Shown here in pieces: positions 8,847 through 17,026 of a stretch of 64,000 nucleotides of DNA; position 1 is the first letter of the stretch, and every line of letters starts with the position of its first letter. Source of the stretch: DATLLN01 sp963720885 (lineage in GTDB: Bacteria; Actinomycetota; Thermoleophilia; Gaiellales; JAICJC01); contig CAVRGW010000005.1 in assembly GCA_963720885.1 (NCBI GenBank), forward strand, positions 248,001-312,000, in the 5' to 3' direction. A program made the position numbers and the translations under genes. A model generated the notes under the pieces. That model did no database searches. It was not told the origin of the DNA and saw only the letters and a program-made list of their open reading frames with translations.

Positions 8847-10322
8847 TCAGGCGACGGCGGCGCGCAGGCCGGGCTGCGCCCGCACCTCGGCCAGCGACCG
8901 GTGGCGCATGGCCTCCAGCGTGAAGCTGGGCAGTCCCTTGCCGCGCCGGTAGGCATCCGACTCGCGCTCGAGCACCTTCAGGAACGCCTCGACCGCGTTC
9001 GGGTCGAACTGCCCGCCGCGGCCGTTGCGCAGCTGCGTGATGGCGATGTCCGGATCCATCGCCCGACGGTACGGGCGATCGGAGGTCATCGCGTTGTACG
9101 CGTCGGCAACGGCGATCACCCGAGCCAGCAGGGGGATCCGGTCACCGGTCAGCCCGCGCGGATAGCCTGCGCCGTCGAGCCGCTCGTGGTGGTACAGGAC
9201 GATCTCGGCCACCTCGGCGTAGTCCTCGACCTCGCCCAGGATGCGCGCGCCGATCTCGGAGTGCTCCCGCATCAGCGCCCACTCGTCGTCGGTCAGCGCC
9301 GCGGTCTTCTGCAGCACCTCGGCGGGCACGCCGATCTTGCCGATGTCGTGCACCAGGCCGGTCAGGTGCACCAGCTCGACCTGCTCCTTGGTCAGCCCCA
9401 TCTCGGCGGCGATGTCCCGCGAGTAGGTGGCGACGGCGACCGAGTGGCCGGCCGTCCAGGTGTCCCGCTCGTCGAGCGCGGTGACCATTGCGGCGGCGAA
9501 GCTGAGGTTGACCGACTGGAGATGCTGGTTCGCGTGCTCGAGGCGCGCGTTGGTCGCGGTCAGCTCGTCGATCAGCTGCCGCTGCTTGGCGAACATGCTG
9601 TGGCTGAGGTGCGCCGCCAGCAGCGGAATCGCGAAGAACGCCAGCACGATCATGCCGGCGTGCGAGTAGGCGTAGCCGTAGAGCGCAACCAGCGGCGTGT
9701 AGAGCGCGACGGTCAGGCCCAGCGACGGCCGGACGAGCTGCCACAGCTGGCCCGCGGTCATCGTCTTGCGCAGCCGGACGATGCCCAGGTTCGACACGAA
9801 GTCGACGCACATCATCGCCAGCGCGGCGCACATCGAGATGACGAGGAAGTCGAGCAGTGTCGCGTCGCTCCCCATGCTGTCGGCGACGCCCAGCGCCACA
9901 GCGCCGGCGACGACGCCCGCGGTCGTCCGCGACGATGCGTACCAGACCCACCGCCAGGCGGGCCCTCGGCGGTCGCCGGCCATGCAGGCCAGCGCCACCA
10001 GCGCCCCCGCCCCCGGCCCGAAGAGGACCGCGGCCAGGACCACCGGGATGAACGCGACCGACAGCTCGAGGCTGCGCGTGACGGGCATGCTGCGCCCCTC
10101 TGCCACGCCACCGATGACCGCCAGGACGGCCACAGCTTGCCAGTTTCCGACACCCTCCACGGCCAGAGCTGAGGCCGCAGAAGCGGCTGCCACAGCCACC
10201 CAGAACAGGACGTAGACCTGCAGGGCTGTCACGTTATCGGCAGCTTGCGCCTTATGAGTGGTCAAGACTTGACATCCCTCGGATGGGTCGGTATCGTATC
10301 CCCCGTTCGGGGTACAGATCAT
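8847..10322 (-). CDS. Membrane HD-GYP domain cyclic-di-GMP phosphodiesterase
   Basis: The protein has an N-terminal membrane region of about eight helices (MASE-like), a short coiled linker (IDELTATNARLEHANQHLQ), then an HD-GYP domain. The metal-binding signature is intact: GHS, HDIGKIGVP and HHERLDGAGYPRGL. It should hydrolyse c-di-GMP at the inner membrane. The ATG at 10322 has no Shine-Dalgarno. The GTG at 10232 places the start just before the first membrane helix and gives 461 residues, which I think more likely. It is followed by the degenerate GGDEF gene, so the pair may form one sensory unit. Confidence 0.88.
   Translation of the reverse strand: MICTPNGGYDTDPSEGCQVLTTHKAQAADNVTALQVYVLFWVAVAAASAASALAVEGVGNWQAVAVLAVIGGVAEGRSMPVTRSLELSVAFIPVVLAAVLFGPGAGALVALACMAGDRRGPAWRWVWYASSRTTAGVVAGAVALGVADSMGSDATLLDFLVISMCAALAMMCVDFVSNLGIVRLRKTMTAGQLWQLVRPSLGLTVALYTPLVALYGYAYSHAGMIVLAFFAIPLLAAHLSHSMFAKQRQLIDELTATNARLEHANQHLQSVNLSFAAAMVTALDERDTWTAGHSVAVATYSRDIAAEMGLTKEQVELVHLTGLVHDIGKIGVPAEVLQKTAALTDDEWALMREHSEIGARILGEVEDYAEVAEIVLYHHERLDGAGYPRGLTGDRIPLLARVIAVADAYNAMTSDRPYRRAMDPDIAITQLRNGRGGQFDPNAVEAFLKVLERESDAYRRGKGLPSFTLEAMRHRSLAEVRAQPGLRAAVA
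10269..10297 (+). promoter_or_regulatory. Strong sigma-70-type promoter
   Basis: A perfect TTGACA (10269-10274) is followed after exactly 17 bases by TATCGT (10292-10297). Transcription would begin near 10304, pointing right, away from the HD-GYP gene. It is the best canonical promoter I see in the window. The next large gene starts only at 10821, so it should produce a leader of about 515 bases. Confidence 0.7.
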
Positions 10323-10342
10323 CGCTGGAAGGAGGCGCGCAG

Positions 10343-10363
10343 ATGTTCATCAAGACGTGGTAA
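10343..10363 (+). CDS. Six-codon leader ORF (MFIKTW)
   Basis: ATG at 10343 is followed by codons for Phe, Ile, Lys, Thr and Trp, then TAA. A nearly ideal Shine-Dalgarno GGAAGGAGG (10327-10335) lies 7 bases upstream, and the strong promoter at 10269 is about 40 bases before it. The placement suggests a translated leader peptide of the attenuation type, perhaps sensing ribosome stalling. No run of one amino acid points to a specific signal. It could also be a chance ORF behind a ribosome-like site. Confidence 0.4.
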   Translation: MFIKTW

Positions 10364-10820
10364 GCCTGGCAAACGGCCATATCGGCTCTGGGCGGAAAAC
10401 CTTGAGCGCTGGAGCGCACCAAAGGATTTCTGGAGATGAGTACTCGTTTCCTTCCCCACCGCCGCCGAGCTGGCAGTTCAGCCGACGACGACGAGGTTTT
10501 CCGACCGTCCTGTGCAGAGAAGCCGCAGGGCGGTCGTCGTCGTTTGTGGGGATGTGAACGCACGGATCCTGTGGGCATCCGGAGCCAGGACGCCCACAGG
10601 AGGATAGATGCCGGCCGAGCGGCCGGAACGGTGGGGCGCCTGCCCGGTGGTGAGCGGCGACTTCCCGCCTCATACATGCCTCAGTATCGCGTGAAGCGAG
10701 GGATGCGCCCATCCCCCTTCCGGATGCCTCAAGGATGGCCCGGAAGTGACCGATACACGGTGATGGTGGGTGCTGCTCCCACCAACCGCCTTCTTCCGAT
10801 CCGACAGAGGAGTCACACCC
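10364..10820 (+). promoter_or_regulatory. Candidate structured 5' leader / ncRNA region without a gene
   Basis: This stretch holds no convincing protein gene on either strand. It contains two strong hairpins. In the first, 10502-10514 pairs with 10524-10536 (13 bp with two G-U pairs), with an alternative pairing of ACGACGACGA (10485-10494) to 10534-10543. In the second, CCTGTGGGC (10568-10576) pairs perfectly with GCCCACAGG (10592-10600). The two pairings of the first element share bases 10534-10536, so they may be alternatives. It is preceded by the promoter and mini-ORF. It may regulate the coiled-coil gene or act as an RNA. I matched it to no known riboswitch. Confidence 0.35.
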
Positions 10821-12872
10821 ATGAGCGACGGCGACCACTCGGAGCAGGTTCCTGAGGCCTCCGAGGAGCAGACCGGTGGTCTGCGCCGCGCCATGGAGCA
10901 GCGGGTCAAGTCGCTGCACGAGGCCGAGGAGCGGATTCGCCGCGAGCAGTCCGCCCTCCAGGAGCAGGCGAAGGTCGTGTTCGCCGAGCGCGAGGCCCGG
11001 CTCGCCCGGCGCGAGCGCGAGCTGGCCAAGCGCGAGGCCGCCCTTGCAGTTTCCGAGGGCATCGCAGCCGGTGTCCCGGCCGAGCGCGACAAGGACCTCG
11101 AGGAGCGCGAGCATGCGCTCGCCGCGCGCGAGGAGGCGCTGGAGCAGCTGCAGGCAGAGCTCGACAGCCGCGGCTCGGCTCCCTCGGAGGGCGACCTCCG
11201 GCGGGTCGCCGAGCTCGAGCAGACGGTGAACGAGCTTGAGGAGCGTCTCGCGGCCGCCGCCAAGGCGCCGGACGGCGCCAGTGACGAGCGAGCGCTGCAG
11301 GCACGCAGCGCCGAGCTCGACGACCGTGAGCATCGCACCAAGAAGGTCGAGAAGGTACTGACCCAGAAGGAGCTGCACCTCGACGGCGCCCGCGCAGACC
11401 TGCTGCAGCGCGAGTCCGGGATCGCCGAGCAGGAGTCCGCACTGAAGGCGCGCATGGCCGAGCTGGACAAGCTCGAGACCGAGGCCAAGGCCGCGATCGA
11501 CCGGGCCGCCGAGCTCGAGGCCCAGATCAAGCCCAAGGAGTCCGAGCTGGCAAAGGAGCGCGACGCCGTCGCATCCGGCAAGCGCCAGCTCGAGGAGGCG
11601 CTGAGAGACCTCGAGGCACGAGAGTCCACGCTGACCACCGCGGAGGCGCGGATCGGCGAGATGCGCGACCAGGCCGAGAAGAAGATGGCCGAGATCGAGG
11701 AGGGCCGCAAGTCCCTGGCCGGCCGCGAGAAGGAGCTCGCGGAGCTGGAGCAGCGGCGCGCCGAGATCGAGCGCGGCCAGGCCGAGCTCGAAGAGCGCAC
11801 GAAGGCTCTCGCCGAGTCCACCGCCGAGCTCGAGGCCCGCGAGTCGGTGCTCCAGAACGCCGACGAGCGGCTGGAGTCGATCCGCCGGTCGGAGGAGACC
11901 GCGCGGGAGACGGTCGAGAGCCTCGACGCCCGGCGCGACGAGCTCGAGCAGCACCTGAACGATGCGGAGCAGCGGGTTGCCGCCCTGGCCGACAAGGAGC
12001 GCCAGCTGGCCGAGGTCGATGCGAAGCTGGCGGCGTTCGAGGAGCAGCGGCGGCAGATCGAGAAGGCCGAGGACAAGGTGCGGTCGGATCAGGCGGAGGC
12101 CGATGCGCTGCGCCGGGATGCCGAGCGGATGCAGAAGGCGGCGGAGCACGCCCAGGAGATGGCCGAGCACCGCGCTCAGGCCGAGGTCGAACGGTTGTCG
12201 GCCAACCTGCGCGAGCGCGAGGCCCGGATCGCCCGCTCCGAGGAGGACATCGAGCGCCGCGAGCAGCGGCTCGACCGGCGTCAGGACGCGCTGGACGAGC
12301 GCGAGCGGGATCTCGACGAGCGCGGCGACGCGCTGGACGTCCGCGACGTCAGCATCGCCGAGCGGGAGGCCGAGGTTGCCCGCCTCACGGCGCGAGCCGA
12401 TCGCGTGGAGGCTGACCTGGATGCGCAGCGCGAGGCGCTGCACGACGCCGAGGAAGCGGTCTCTCGTGAGCGTGAGGTGCTGCGCCGGCGGATGGCCGAG
12501 GCCGAGGAGAAGACCGCCCGGATGCGCGAGGCCCAGCAGCGCGCGGTCGACGAGGTCGTCGACGAGACCAACGGCAAGAAGGGTCTGCTCGGACGCGGCA
12601 GCAACGCCAAGGCCGTCGAGACGCTGGCCGCCCAGCTGCGCGCCCGCGAGATCGAGCTCGAGGAGACCGAGAAGCGGCTCGACGAGCTGCGCTCGTCGCT
12701 CCAGCGCCGTGAGGCCGACCTGAACGCCTACGCCCGCAAGATCCAGCAGTCGGTGGGGTCCGAGCGCGAGTCCGCCCGCGAGAACCCGGCGGCGTCCTCC
12801 GCGGACGCCGGCGCCGGCGAGCAGCCGGCGGGCGACGCGACGTCCAAGCGCCTGCAGTTCTGGTCGCGCTGA
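10821..12872 (+). CDS. Long coiled-coil protein
   Basis: The product has 683 residues, and nearly all of residues 20-620 are charged heptad-like sequence rich in Glu, Arg, Ala, Leu and Gln with no proline, typical of a continuous coiled coil. There is no signal peptide or membrane helix. A less regular patch near KKGLLGRGSNAK (about residue 590) separates a final helix from a disordered tail. The start ATG has AGAGGAG 8 bases upstream; the in-frame ATG at 10770 would lack this. Such proteins usually act as cytoskeletal or polar scaffolds. Third-position GC is high on this strand, so the 897-codon open frame opposite is a shadow. Confidence 0.7.
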   Translation: MSDGDHSEQVPEASEEQTGGLRRAMEQRVKSLHEAEERIRREQSALQEQAKVVFAEREARLARRERELAKREAALAVSEGIAAGVPAERDKDLEEREHALAAREEALEQLQAELDSRGSAPSEGDLRRVAELEQTVNELEERLAAAAKAPDGASDERALQARSAELDDREHRTKKVEKVLTQKELHLDGARADLLQRESGIAEQESALKARMAELDKLETEAKAAIDRAAELEAQIKPKESELAKERDAVASGKRQLEEALRDLEARESTLTTAEARIGEMRDQAEKKMAEIEEGRKSLAGREKELAELEQRRAEIERGQAELEERTKALAESTAELEARESVLQNADERLESIRRSEETARETVESLDARRDELEQHLNDAEQRVAALADKERQLAEVDAKLAAFEEQRRQIEKAEDKVRSDQAEADALRRDAERMQKAAEHAQEMAEHRAQAEVERLSANLREREARIARSEEDIERREQRLDRRQDALDERERDLDERGDALDVRDVSIAEREAEVARLTARADRVEADLDAQREALHDAEEAVSREREVLRRRMAEAEEKTARMREAQQRAVDEVVDETNGKKGLLGRGSNAKAVETLAAQLRAREIELEETEKRLDELRSSLQRREADLNAYARKIQQSVGSERESARENPAASSADAGAGEQPAGDATSKRLQFWSR

Positions 12873-12878
12873 CCCCGC

Positions 12879-12898
12879 GCGGCTCCGTCCGGAGCCGC
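12879..12898 (+). terminator. GC-rich hairpin after the coiled-coil gene
   Basis: GCGGCTCC pairs perfectly with GGAGCCGC around a GTCC loop, seven bases after the stop codon. There is no T run, so it may end transcription only weakly or protect the 3' end. Confidence 0.45.
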
Positions 12899-12913
12899 AT
12901 CTAGATTGGGGTC

Positions 12914-13729
12914 GTGGGTTCGGGCCGGCGGGTAGACGGGCGACTCGCGGCCATCGGCGCCGCGGCGGGTCTGCTCGCCCTGGTCTGGCTCGTCCCTGAC
13001 TGGGCGCAGCCGCTGGTTGCGGCCACCGGCGTGATCGTCGCATCCGCCACCGGCCGGCTGGGCGGCGTGCTGGCGGCAGCGGCGGTCGCGGCCACGCCCC
13101 TCCCCACCCCGGTCCGCATCGCCCTGGCCGTTGGCGCGCTGGTCAACGGGGAGCTGCACGAGCATCGCCGGAGAGCTGGGCGGAGGCTCGCCGTGCGCTC
13201 GTTCACCGACCGGCTGACGGGCTTGCGCAACTACGACTTCTTCGCCGAGTCGCTGCGCTCCGAGGTGGCCCGCGTGCGCCGCTACGGCGGATGCGTCACG
13301 CTCGTCATCCTCGACCTGGACAGGTTCAAGGCGTACAACGACCGCCACGGGCACGGCGCGGGCAATCGCCTGCTGGCGTCGGTCGGCCAGACCATCGCCA
13401 GGGAGAAGCGCGACGCGGACGTCGCCGCGCGGTTCGGCGGCGAGGAGTTCGCCGTGCTCGTGTCGGGCCGCACCGGCGACGGCGTACGGGCTGCAGAGCG
13501 CCTGCGGGCGGCGATCGCTGAGCTCTCTCCCCCGCCCGCGTCGCGTCGCGACTTCTCGCCCGGCGTCAGCGCGTCGGCCGGGGTGGCCACGTTCCCCGTG
13601 GACGCCAGGGACGCGCGCGAGCTGTTCGAGATGGCCGACCGCGCGCTCTACGAGGCGAAGCGTCGTGGCCGCGACCAGGTGGTCACCGCCGGTGAGCTGG
13701 CGGACGAGCTGCTGCCGGTCGCCAACTAG
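12914..13729 (+). CDS. Membrane diguanylate cyclase
   Basis: This 271-residue protein has two or three short membrane helices (residues about 10-75) followed by a complete GGDEF domain: DRLTGLRNYDFF, DLDRFKAYND and the active loop RFGGEEF. An inhibitory I-site RxxD (RDAD) lies five residues before GGEEF, so product feedback is expected. It should make c-di-GMP from GTP. A TAGATT box (12902-12907) ends 6 bases before the GTG start, which indicates a leaderless mRNA. It lies in a neighbourhood with a phosphodiesterase, a degenerate GGDEF protein and an RsiG-like protein. Confidence 0.9.
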   Translation: MGSGRRVDGRLAAIGAAAGLLALVWLVPDWAQPLVAATGVIVASATGRLGGVLAAAAVAATPLPTPVRIALAVGALVNGELHEHRRRAGRRLAVRSFTDRLTGLRNYDFFAESLRSEVARVRRYGGCVTLVILDLDRFKAYNDRHGHGAGNRLLASVGQTIAREKRDADVAARFGGEEFAVLVSGRTGDGVRAAERLRAAIAELSPPPASRRDFSPGVSASAGVATFPVDARDARELFEMADRALYEAKRRGRDQVVTAGELADELLPVAN

Positions 13730-14752
13730 CCGTCGTCACGCAGCGCCGGCGCGACCTCGGTGCCGAACAGCTCGATCGACCGCAGCACGCCCTCGTGCGG
13801 CATCGGCCCGACGCTCATCTGGGCGAGGAACCGGTCGTGGCCGAAGAGCTCGTGCTGGAAGCAGGATCTTGTCGACCACCTCCTGCGGGCTGCCGACGAT
13901 CAGCGCGCCGCGCGGCGCGCAGAGCGCGTCGAACTGGTCGCGGCGTCATCGCCGACCAGCCGCGCTCGCGGCCGATCCGGTTCATCATCGCCGCGTAGGC
14001 GCGGATAGAACTCGTCGCCGGGCCTGCTCGCCCGTGTCCGCGACGTAGGCGTGCGAGTTGATGCTGACCGGCGCCGTCTGCTGGGTCGTGGCCGGCCTGG
14101 CGCGGCGGCGTCGCGGTAGAGCGTCGACCAGCGGCGCGAACCGCTCGGGCAGCGCCGCCGATGATCGCCAGCGGCCAGCGGCAGCCCCAGCGATGCCCGC
14201 CCGGACGACCGACGCCGGCGTCCCGCCGACGGCGATCCACACCGGCAGCGGCTCGCTGCACCGGCCGCGGGTAGACGCCGATGCCGTCGATCGGCGCGCG
14301 GTGGTGGCCCGGTCCAGCTGATCCGCTCCTGCTCGCGCAGCTCCAGCAGCAGCTCGAGCTTCTCGGCGAACAGCACGTCGTAGTCCTCGAGGTCGTAGCC
14401 GAAGAGCGGGAACGACTCGATGAACGAACCGCGGCCGGCCATGATCTCGGCGCGGCCGCCGGAGAGCAGGTCGAGCGTCGCGAACTCCTGGAACACCCGC
14501 ACCGGGTCGTCCGAGGAGAGCACCGAGACCGCGCTGGTCAGCCGGATCCGGCTCGTGCGCGCCGCGACCGCCGCGAGCACGACGGCGGGCGCCGAGACCA
14601 GCGAACTCGGGGCGGTGATGCTCGCCGACGCCGAAGACGTCGAGCCCGACCCGATCCGCCAGCTCGGCCTCCTCGAGCACCTCGGCCAGGCGGCGGGCGC
14701 CGGCATCCGGGTCGTTGCCCAGCTCGCCGAACGTGTAGATCCCCAGCTGCAC
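13726..14752 (-). pseudogene. LLM-class flavin-dependent oxidoreductase, multiply frameshifted
   Basis: The pieces of one luciferase-like monooxygenase of about 340 residues can be read by changing frame several times. The start is MQLGIYTFGELGNDPDAG and GVGEHHRPEFA; the middle is TLDLLSGGRAEIMAGRGSF and LPVWIAVGGTPASVVRAG; then PLAIIGG, MMNRIGRERGWSAMT, and the C-terminal QMSVGPMPHEGVLRSIELFG to a TAG at 13726. At least five frame changes are needed between about 13.86 and 14.6 kb. No intact product is possible as written. Flanking genes are intact, so this is either real decay or a cluster of sequencing errors. Its stop codon overlaps the stop of the diguanylate cyclase. Confidence 0.8.
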
Positions 14753-14767
14753 GCCGGGAAGGGTACG

Positions 14768-15391
14768 TCAGAGCCGGTCGCGCTCCGCGTCGAACCCCGC
14801 CGACCACAGCTCGTGGTGGAAGCGGTCGACGGTCAGGTCGCGGACGTCGCCGAACGGGCGCTCGATCACCCGCACGATCTCGTCGTGGTAGAACGGCACG
14901 TCCAGATGGCGCTGGGTGACGACGTTCAGCGACAGCTGCCCGCAGCTCGGGCAGGTCATCGCCACGCCGACCAGCTCCGACTCGCCGGGCGCGACGTGGC
15001 TCAGGCAGGACGGGAACACCGGCTTCAGCTTGGCCTCGCGGCAGCAGTACAGGCGCCACGGCCAGTTGCCGCGCTGCACCTGCAGGCGGGCGTGCTCGAG
15101 CAGCTCCATGGCGGCCGGCTCGGGCTGGCCGGTGAGCAGGTTCGTGAACTCCACATCGCTGGCACCGATCGGGCGGTAGTCGAGGTCGTCATGCGAGACC
15201 AGGCCGACGTGGTCGTCCCCGCACTCGCACCGGTACTTCACGCGGTAGACGGCCGGGTGCGCGGCGCCTGCGAGCCGCTCGATCGAGCGGAACCGCGAGA
15301 GCGGCACGGAGCGAAGCGGCCCGTCCGGCGCGGCCGGGCAGTGGAACCGGTAGCTCGCTCGTAGCACGTCGTACATGATCGTCTCGACCAA
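14768..15391 (-). CDS. Hypothetical protein with zinc-ribbon-like cysteine pairs
   Basis: The product has 207 residues. Cysteine pairs YRCECG (near residue 54) and CPSCG (near residue 145), with further Cys at CCRE and SCLSH, suggest one or two zinc ribbons. The rest is soluble with many His, Arg and Asp residues. I do not recognise the family. The start may be TTG at 15391 or ATG at 15376. A GATAAT box at about 15390-15395 would serve only the ATG. It is divergent from apt. Confidence 0.6.
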   Translation of the reverse strand: MVETIMYDVLRASYRFHCPAAPDGPLRSVPLSRFRSIERLAGAAHPAVYRVKYRCECGDDHVGLVSHDDLDYRPIGASDVEFTNLLTGQPEPAAMELLEHARLQVQRGNWPWRLYCCREAKLKPVFPSCLSHVAPGESELVGVAMTCPSCGQLSLNVVTQRHLDVPFYHDEIVRVIERPFGDVRDLTVDRFHHELWSAGFDAERDRL

Positions 15392-15444
15392 TTATCGGCC
15401 ACGGGTCGGATGTGGATGAGCCCCCGGCCGCTAGGATCGCCTTC

Positions 15445-15975
15445 GTGGACCCTGATCGCCTCCACGAGCGCATCCGCGACATCCCCGACTTCCCGAAGCC
15501 GGGGATCGTGTTCAAGGACATCATGCCCCTGCTCGCGGATCACGAAGCACTGCGGTGCGCGGTCGACGCGCTGGCGGAATGGGCGGAGCCGCGGAACGTC
15601 GATTACGTTGTCGGCGCAGAGTCCCGGGGGTTCATCCTCGGCTCCGCGCTCGCTTACCGGCTGGGCTGCGGATTCGTCGCGGCGCGCAAGCCGGGCAAGC
15701 TTCCCTACCACACCGTCGGCGCCAAGTATGCGCTGGAGTACGGCATCGACGCGCTGGAGATCCATACCGACGCGATCCCCAGCGGCGCCCGCGTGCTGAT
15801 CCACGACGACCTGCTGGCGACCGGCGGCACGGCGAAGGCCAAGATCGAGCTGGCCGAACAGCTGGGCGCCGAGGTGGTCGGCCTGGCGTTCGTCGTCGAG
15901 CTGATGTTCCTGCACGGTCGCGACCGGCTCGCCCCCTACGACGTGTACTCGCTGATCCAGTACGACAGCGAGTAG
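15445..15975 (+). CDS. apt: Adenine phosphoribosyltransferase
   Basis: This enzyme converts adenine and PRPP to AMP in purine salvage. The 176-residue product has the family start RIRDIPDFPKPGIVFKDI, the strand GAESRGFILG, the KLPYHT segment and the PRPP loop VLIHDDLLATGGTA. Length is normal. The GTG start at 15445 lies 7 bases after a TAGGAT box (15432-15437), so translation is probably leaderless. In-frame codons before it are not conserved in the family. Confidence 0.95.
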   Translation: MDPDRLHERIRDIPDFPKPGIVFKDIMPLLADHEALRCAVDALAEWAEPRNVDYVVGAESRGFILGSALAYRLGCGFVAARKPGKLPYHTVGAKYALEYGIDALEIHTDAIPSGARVLIHDDLLATGGTAKAKIELAEQLGAEVVGLAFVVELMFLHGRDRLAPYDVYSLIQYDSE

Positions 15976-15985
15976 CCATACACGG

Positions 15986-16109
15986 GTGCGGGCGGCGATG
16001 CGGGCCTCCGCCGCCGCGCTCGGCCGGTTCGACACGATCGCCCTGTGCGGCAACAACTTCGGCCTGCTGGCCGATCCGCGGCGTGCACGCTGGCTGCTGC
16101 GCCGGTTAA
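15986..16109 (+). pseudogene. Fragment of a class I SAM-dependent methyltransferase
   Basis: A stretch of about 40 codons reads RFDTIALCGNNFGLL followed by RRARWLLRRL, which is the late core of a methyltransferase of the type where the motif FDTIVLxGNNFGLLG precedes WLLRRL. Both ends of the domain are missing. It joins directly to the reversed TMEM175 remnant at about 16110, so two truncated genes are fused tail to tail. Confidence 0.55.
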
Positions 16110-16330
16110 AGATGGCTGCGGTCGTCTCGGCGTCGGAGTCGCGAATCGTCTCGGCCATCAGCCGTGTCGGGAACGGAAGGAACGAGACGATCATCAGCAG
16201 AATCAGGTTCAGCCGGGTGACGCGGGCGTCGGCGTACTGAATCCGCCGGAAATGCCGTGGTGGGCCGGCCAAGGGCCGTCGATCGTGCCGAAGCTGGTGA
16301 CGTAGCCGAGGCGGTTCGACACGCCGAAGG
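16110..16330 (-). pseudogene. Fragment of a TMEM175-family potassium channel gene
   Basis: On the minus strand one frame reads GYVTSFGTI with WPAHHGI, and another reads YADARVTRLNLILLMIVSFLPFPTRLMAET followed by DAETTAAIF in parts. The LNLxLLxxVxFLPFPT phrase is the hallmark of TMEM175/DUF1211 channels. A frame change is needed near 16250, and both the N terminus and the remaining helices are absent. This is a remnant. Confidence 0.55.
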
Positions 16331-16340
16331 GCGAATCCTG

Positions 16341-17024
16341 CTACCGGGCGGGCTGGCGGAGGTCGCGCACCAGCAGGAGGTGCGTCAGCTCGCTGGTCAG
16401 CTCGGCGAGCGCCTCCAGCTCCTCCAGGCCTGCCTCGCGGCGCTCCGGGTTCTGCGATCGGAGTGCCGGCGCGAGGATCTGGTCGAGCAGGCCGGCCTCG
16501 CGGGCGACCGCGGAGCGGATGGTTCGCAGGTGGCGGCCGGCGACGCCGTAGCGGCTCAACCTGGCGCACAGCGCGACGATCTCGATGTCCGCCCGCGTGT
16601 ACGGCGGCTCGCCGTCACGGCCGCGCTCCAGCAGGCCGTACTCGATCAGCTCGCGGATGAACGTGGGCTCGACGTCGGCCTCCGACGCGAGCTCCTCGAA
16701 CGACAGCCGGGACTCGGAGCCGACCAGCCGCGGCCGCCGCCGGCGGGTCGGGCGCGAATGCCCCTGGCTGAGCATGTCGCGGATCACGGCCAGCGGCAGG
16801 AACTCGTCGCGCTGCAGCCGCAGGATCGACCGCAGTCGCTCAACATCCTCGTTGGAATACAGGCGGTAGCCGCCCGGCGTGCGCGCCGGCGCGATCAGCT
16901 TCTGATCCTCCAGGAACCGGATCTTGGAGATCGAGATGTCGTCGAACTCCTCGCCCAGCACCTTGCAGACCGCGCCGATCGTGAGCGTGGCCGCGGAGGA
17001 TGCGGATGCCGGATCTGCTGCCAC
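16341..17024 (-). CDS. MerR-family transcriptional regulator (FtsR-like)
   Basis: This 227-residue protein has an N-terminal MerR winged helix (TIGAVCKVL, IRFLEDQKLIAPARTPGGYRLY). After a basic linker a second helical DNA-binding-like segment follows (SFEELASEADVEPTFIRELIEYGLL). There are no metal-binding cysteines of the MerR type. The architecture and its place just after the GarA-like gene match the garA-ftsR (Rv1827-Rv1828) arrangement of actinobacteria, where the MerR protein regulates division genes. The start overlaps or abuts the FHA gene stop (2-base gap), so they are cotranscribed. Confidence 0.8.
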   Translation of the reverse strand: MAADPASASSAATLTIGAVCKVLGEEFDDISISKIRFLEDQKLIAPARTPGGYRLYSNEDVERLRSILRLQRDEFLPLAVIRDMLSQGHSRPTRRRRPRLVGSESRLSFEELASEADVEPTFIRELIEYGLLERGRDGEPPYTRADIEIVALCARLSRYGVAGRHLRTIRSAVAREAGLLDQILAPALRSQNPERREAGLEELEALAELTSELTHLLLVRDLRQPAR

Positions 17025-17026
17025 GT

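Noticed and set aside
10304..10600. Possible c-di-GMP (GEMM) riboswitch upstream of c-di-GMP-related genes
   Set aside because: I could not find the conserved GEMM core or its tetraloop/receptor arrangement; only generic hairpins are clear.
10436..10855. 139-codon plus-strand ORF in the structured leader
   Set aside because: Arg-rich, no recognisable domain, GGAG directly abuts the ATG, and it overlaps the start of the coiled-coil gene.
10350..13043. 897-codon minus-strand ORF opposite the coiled-coil gene
   Set aside because: Leu/Gly-rich mirror of a repetitive Glu-rich plus-strand gene; no start site, no domain, and codon position bias favours the plus strand.
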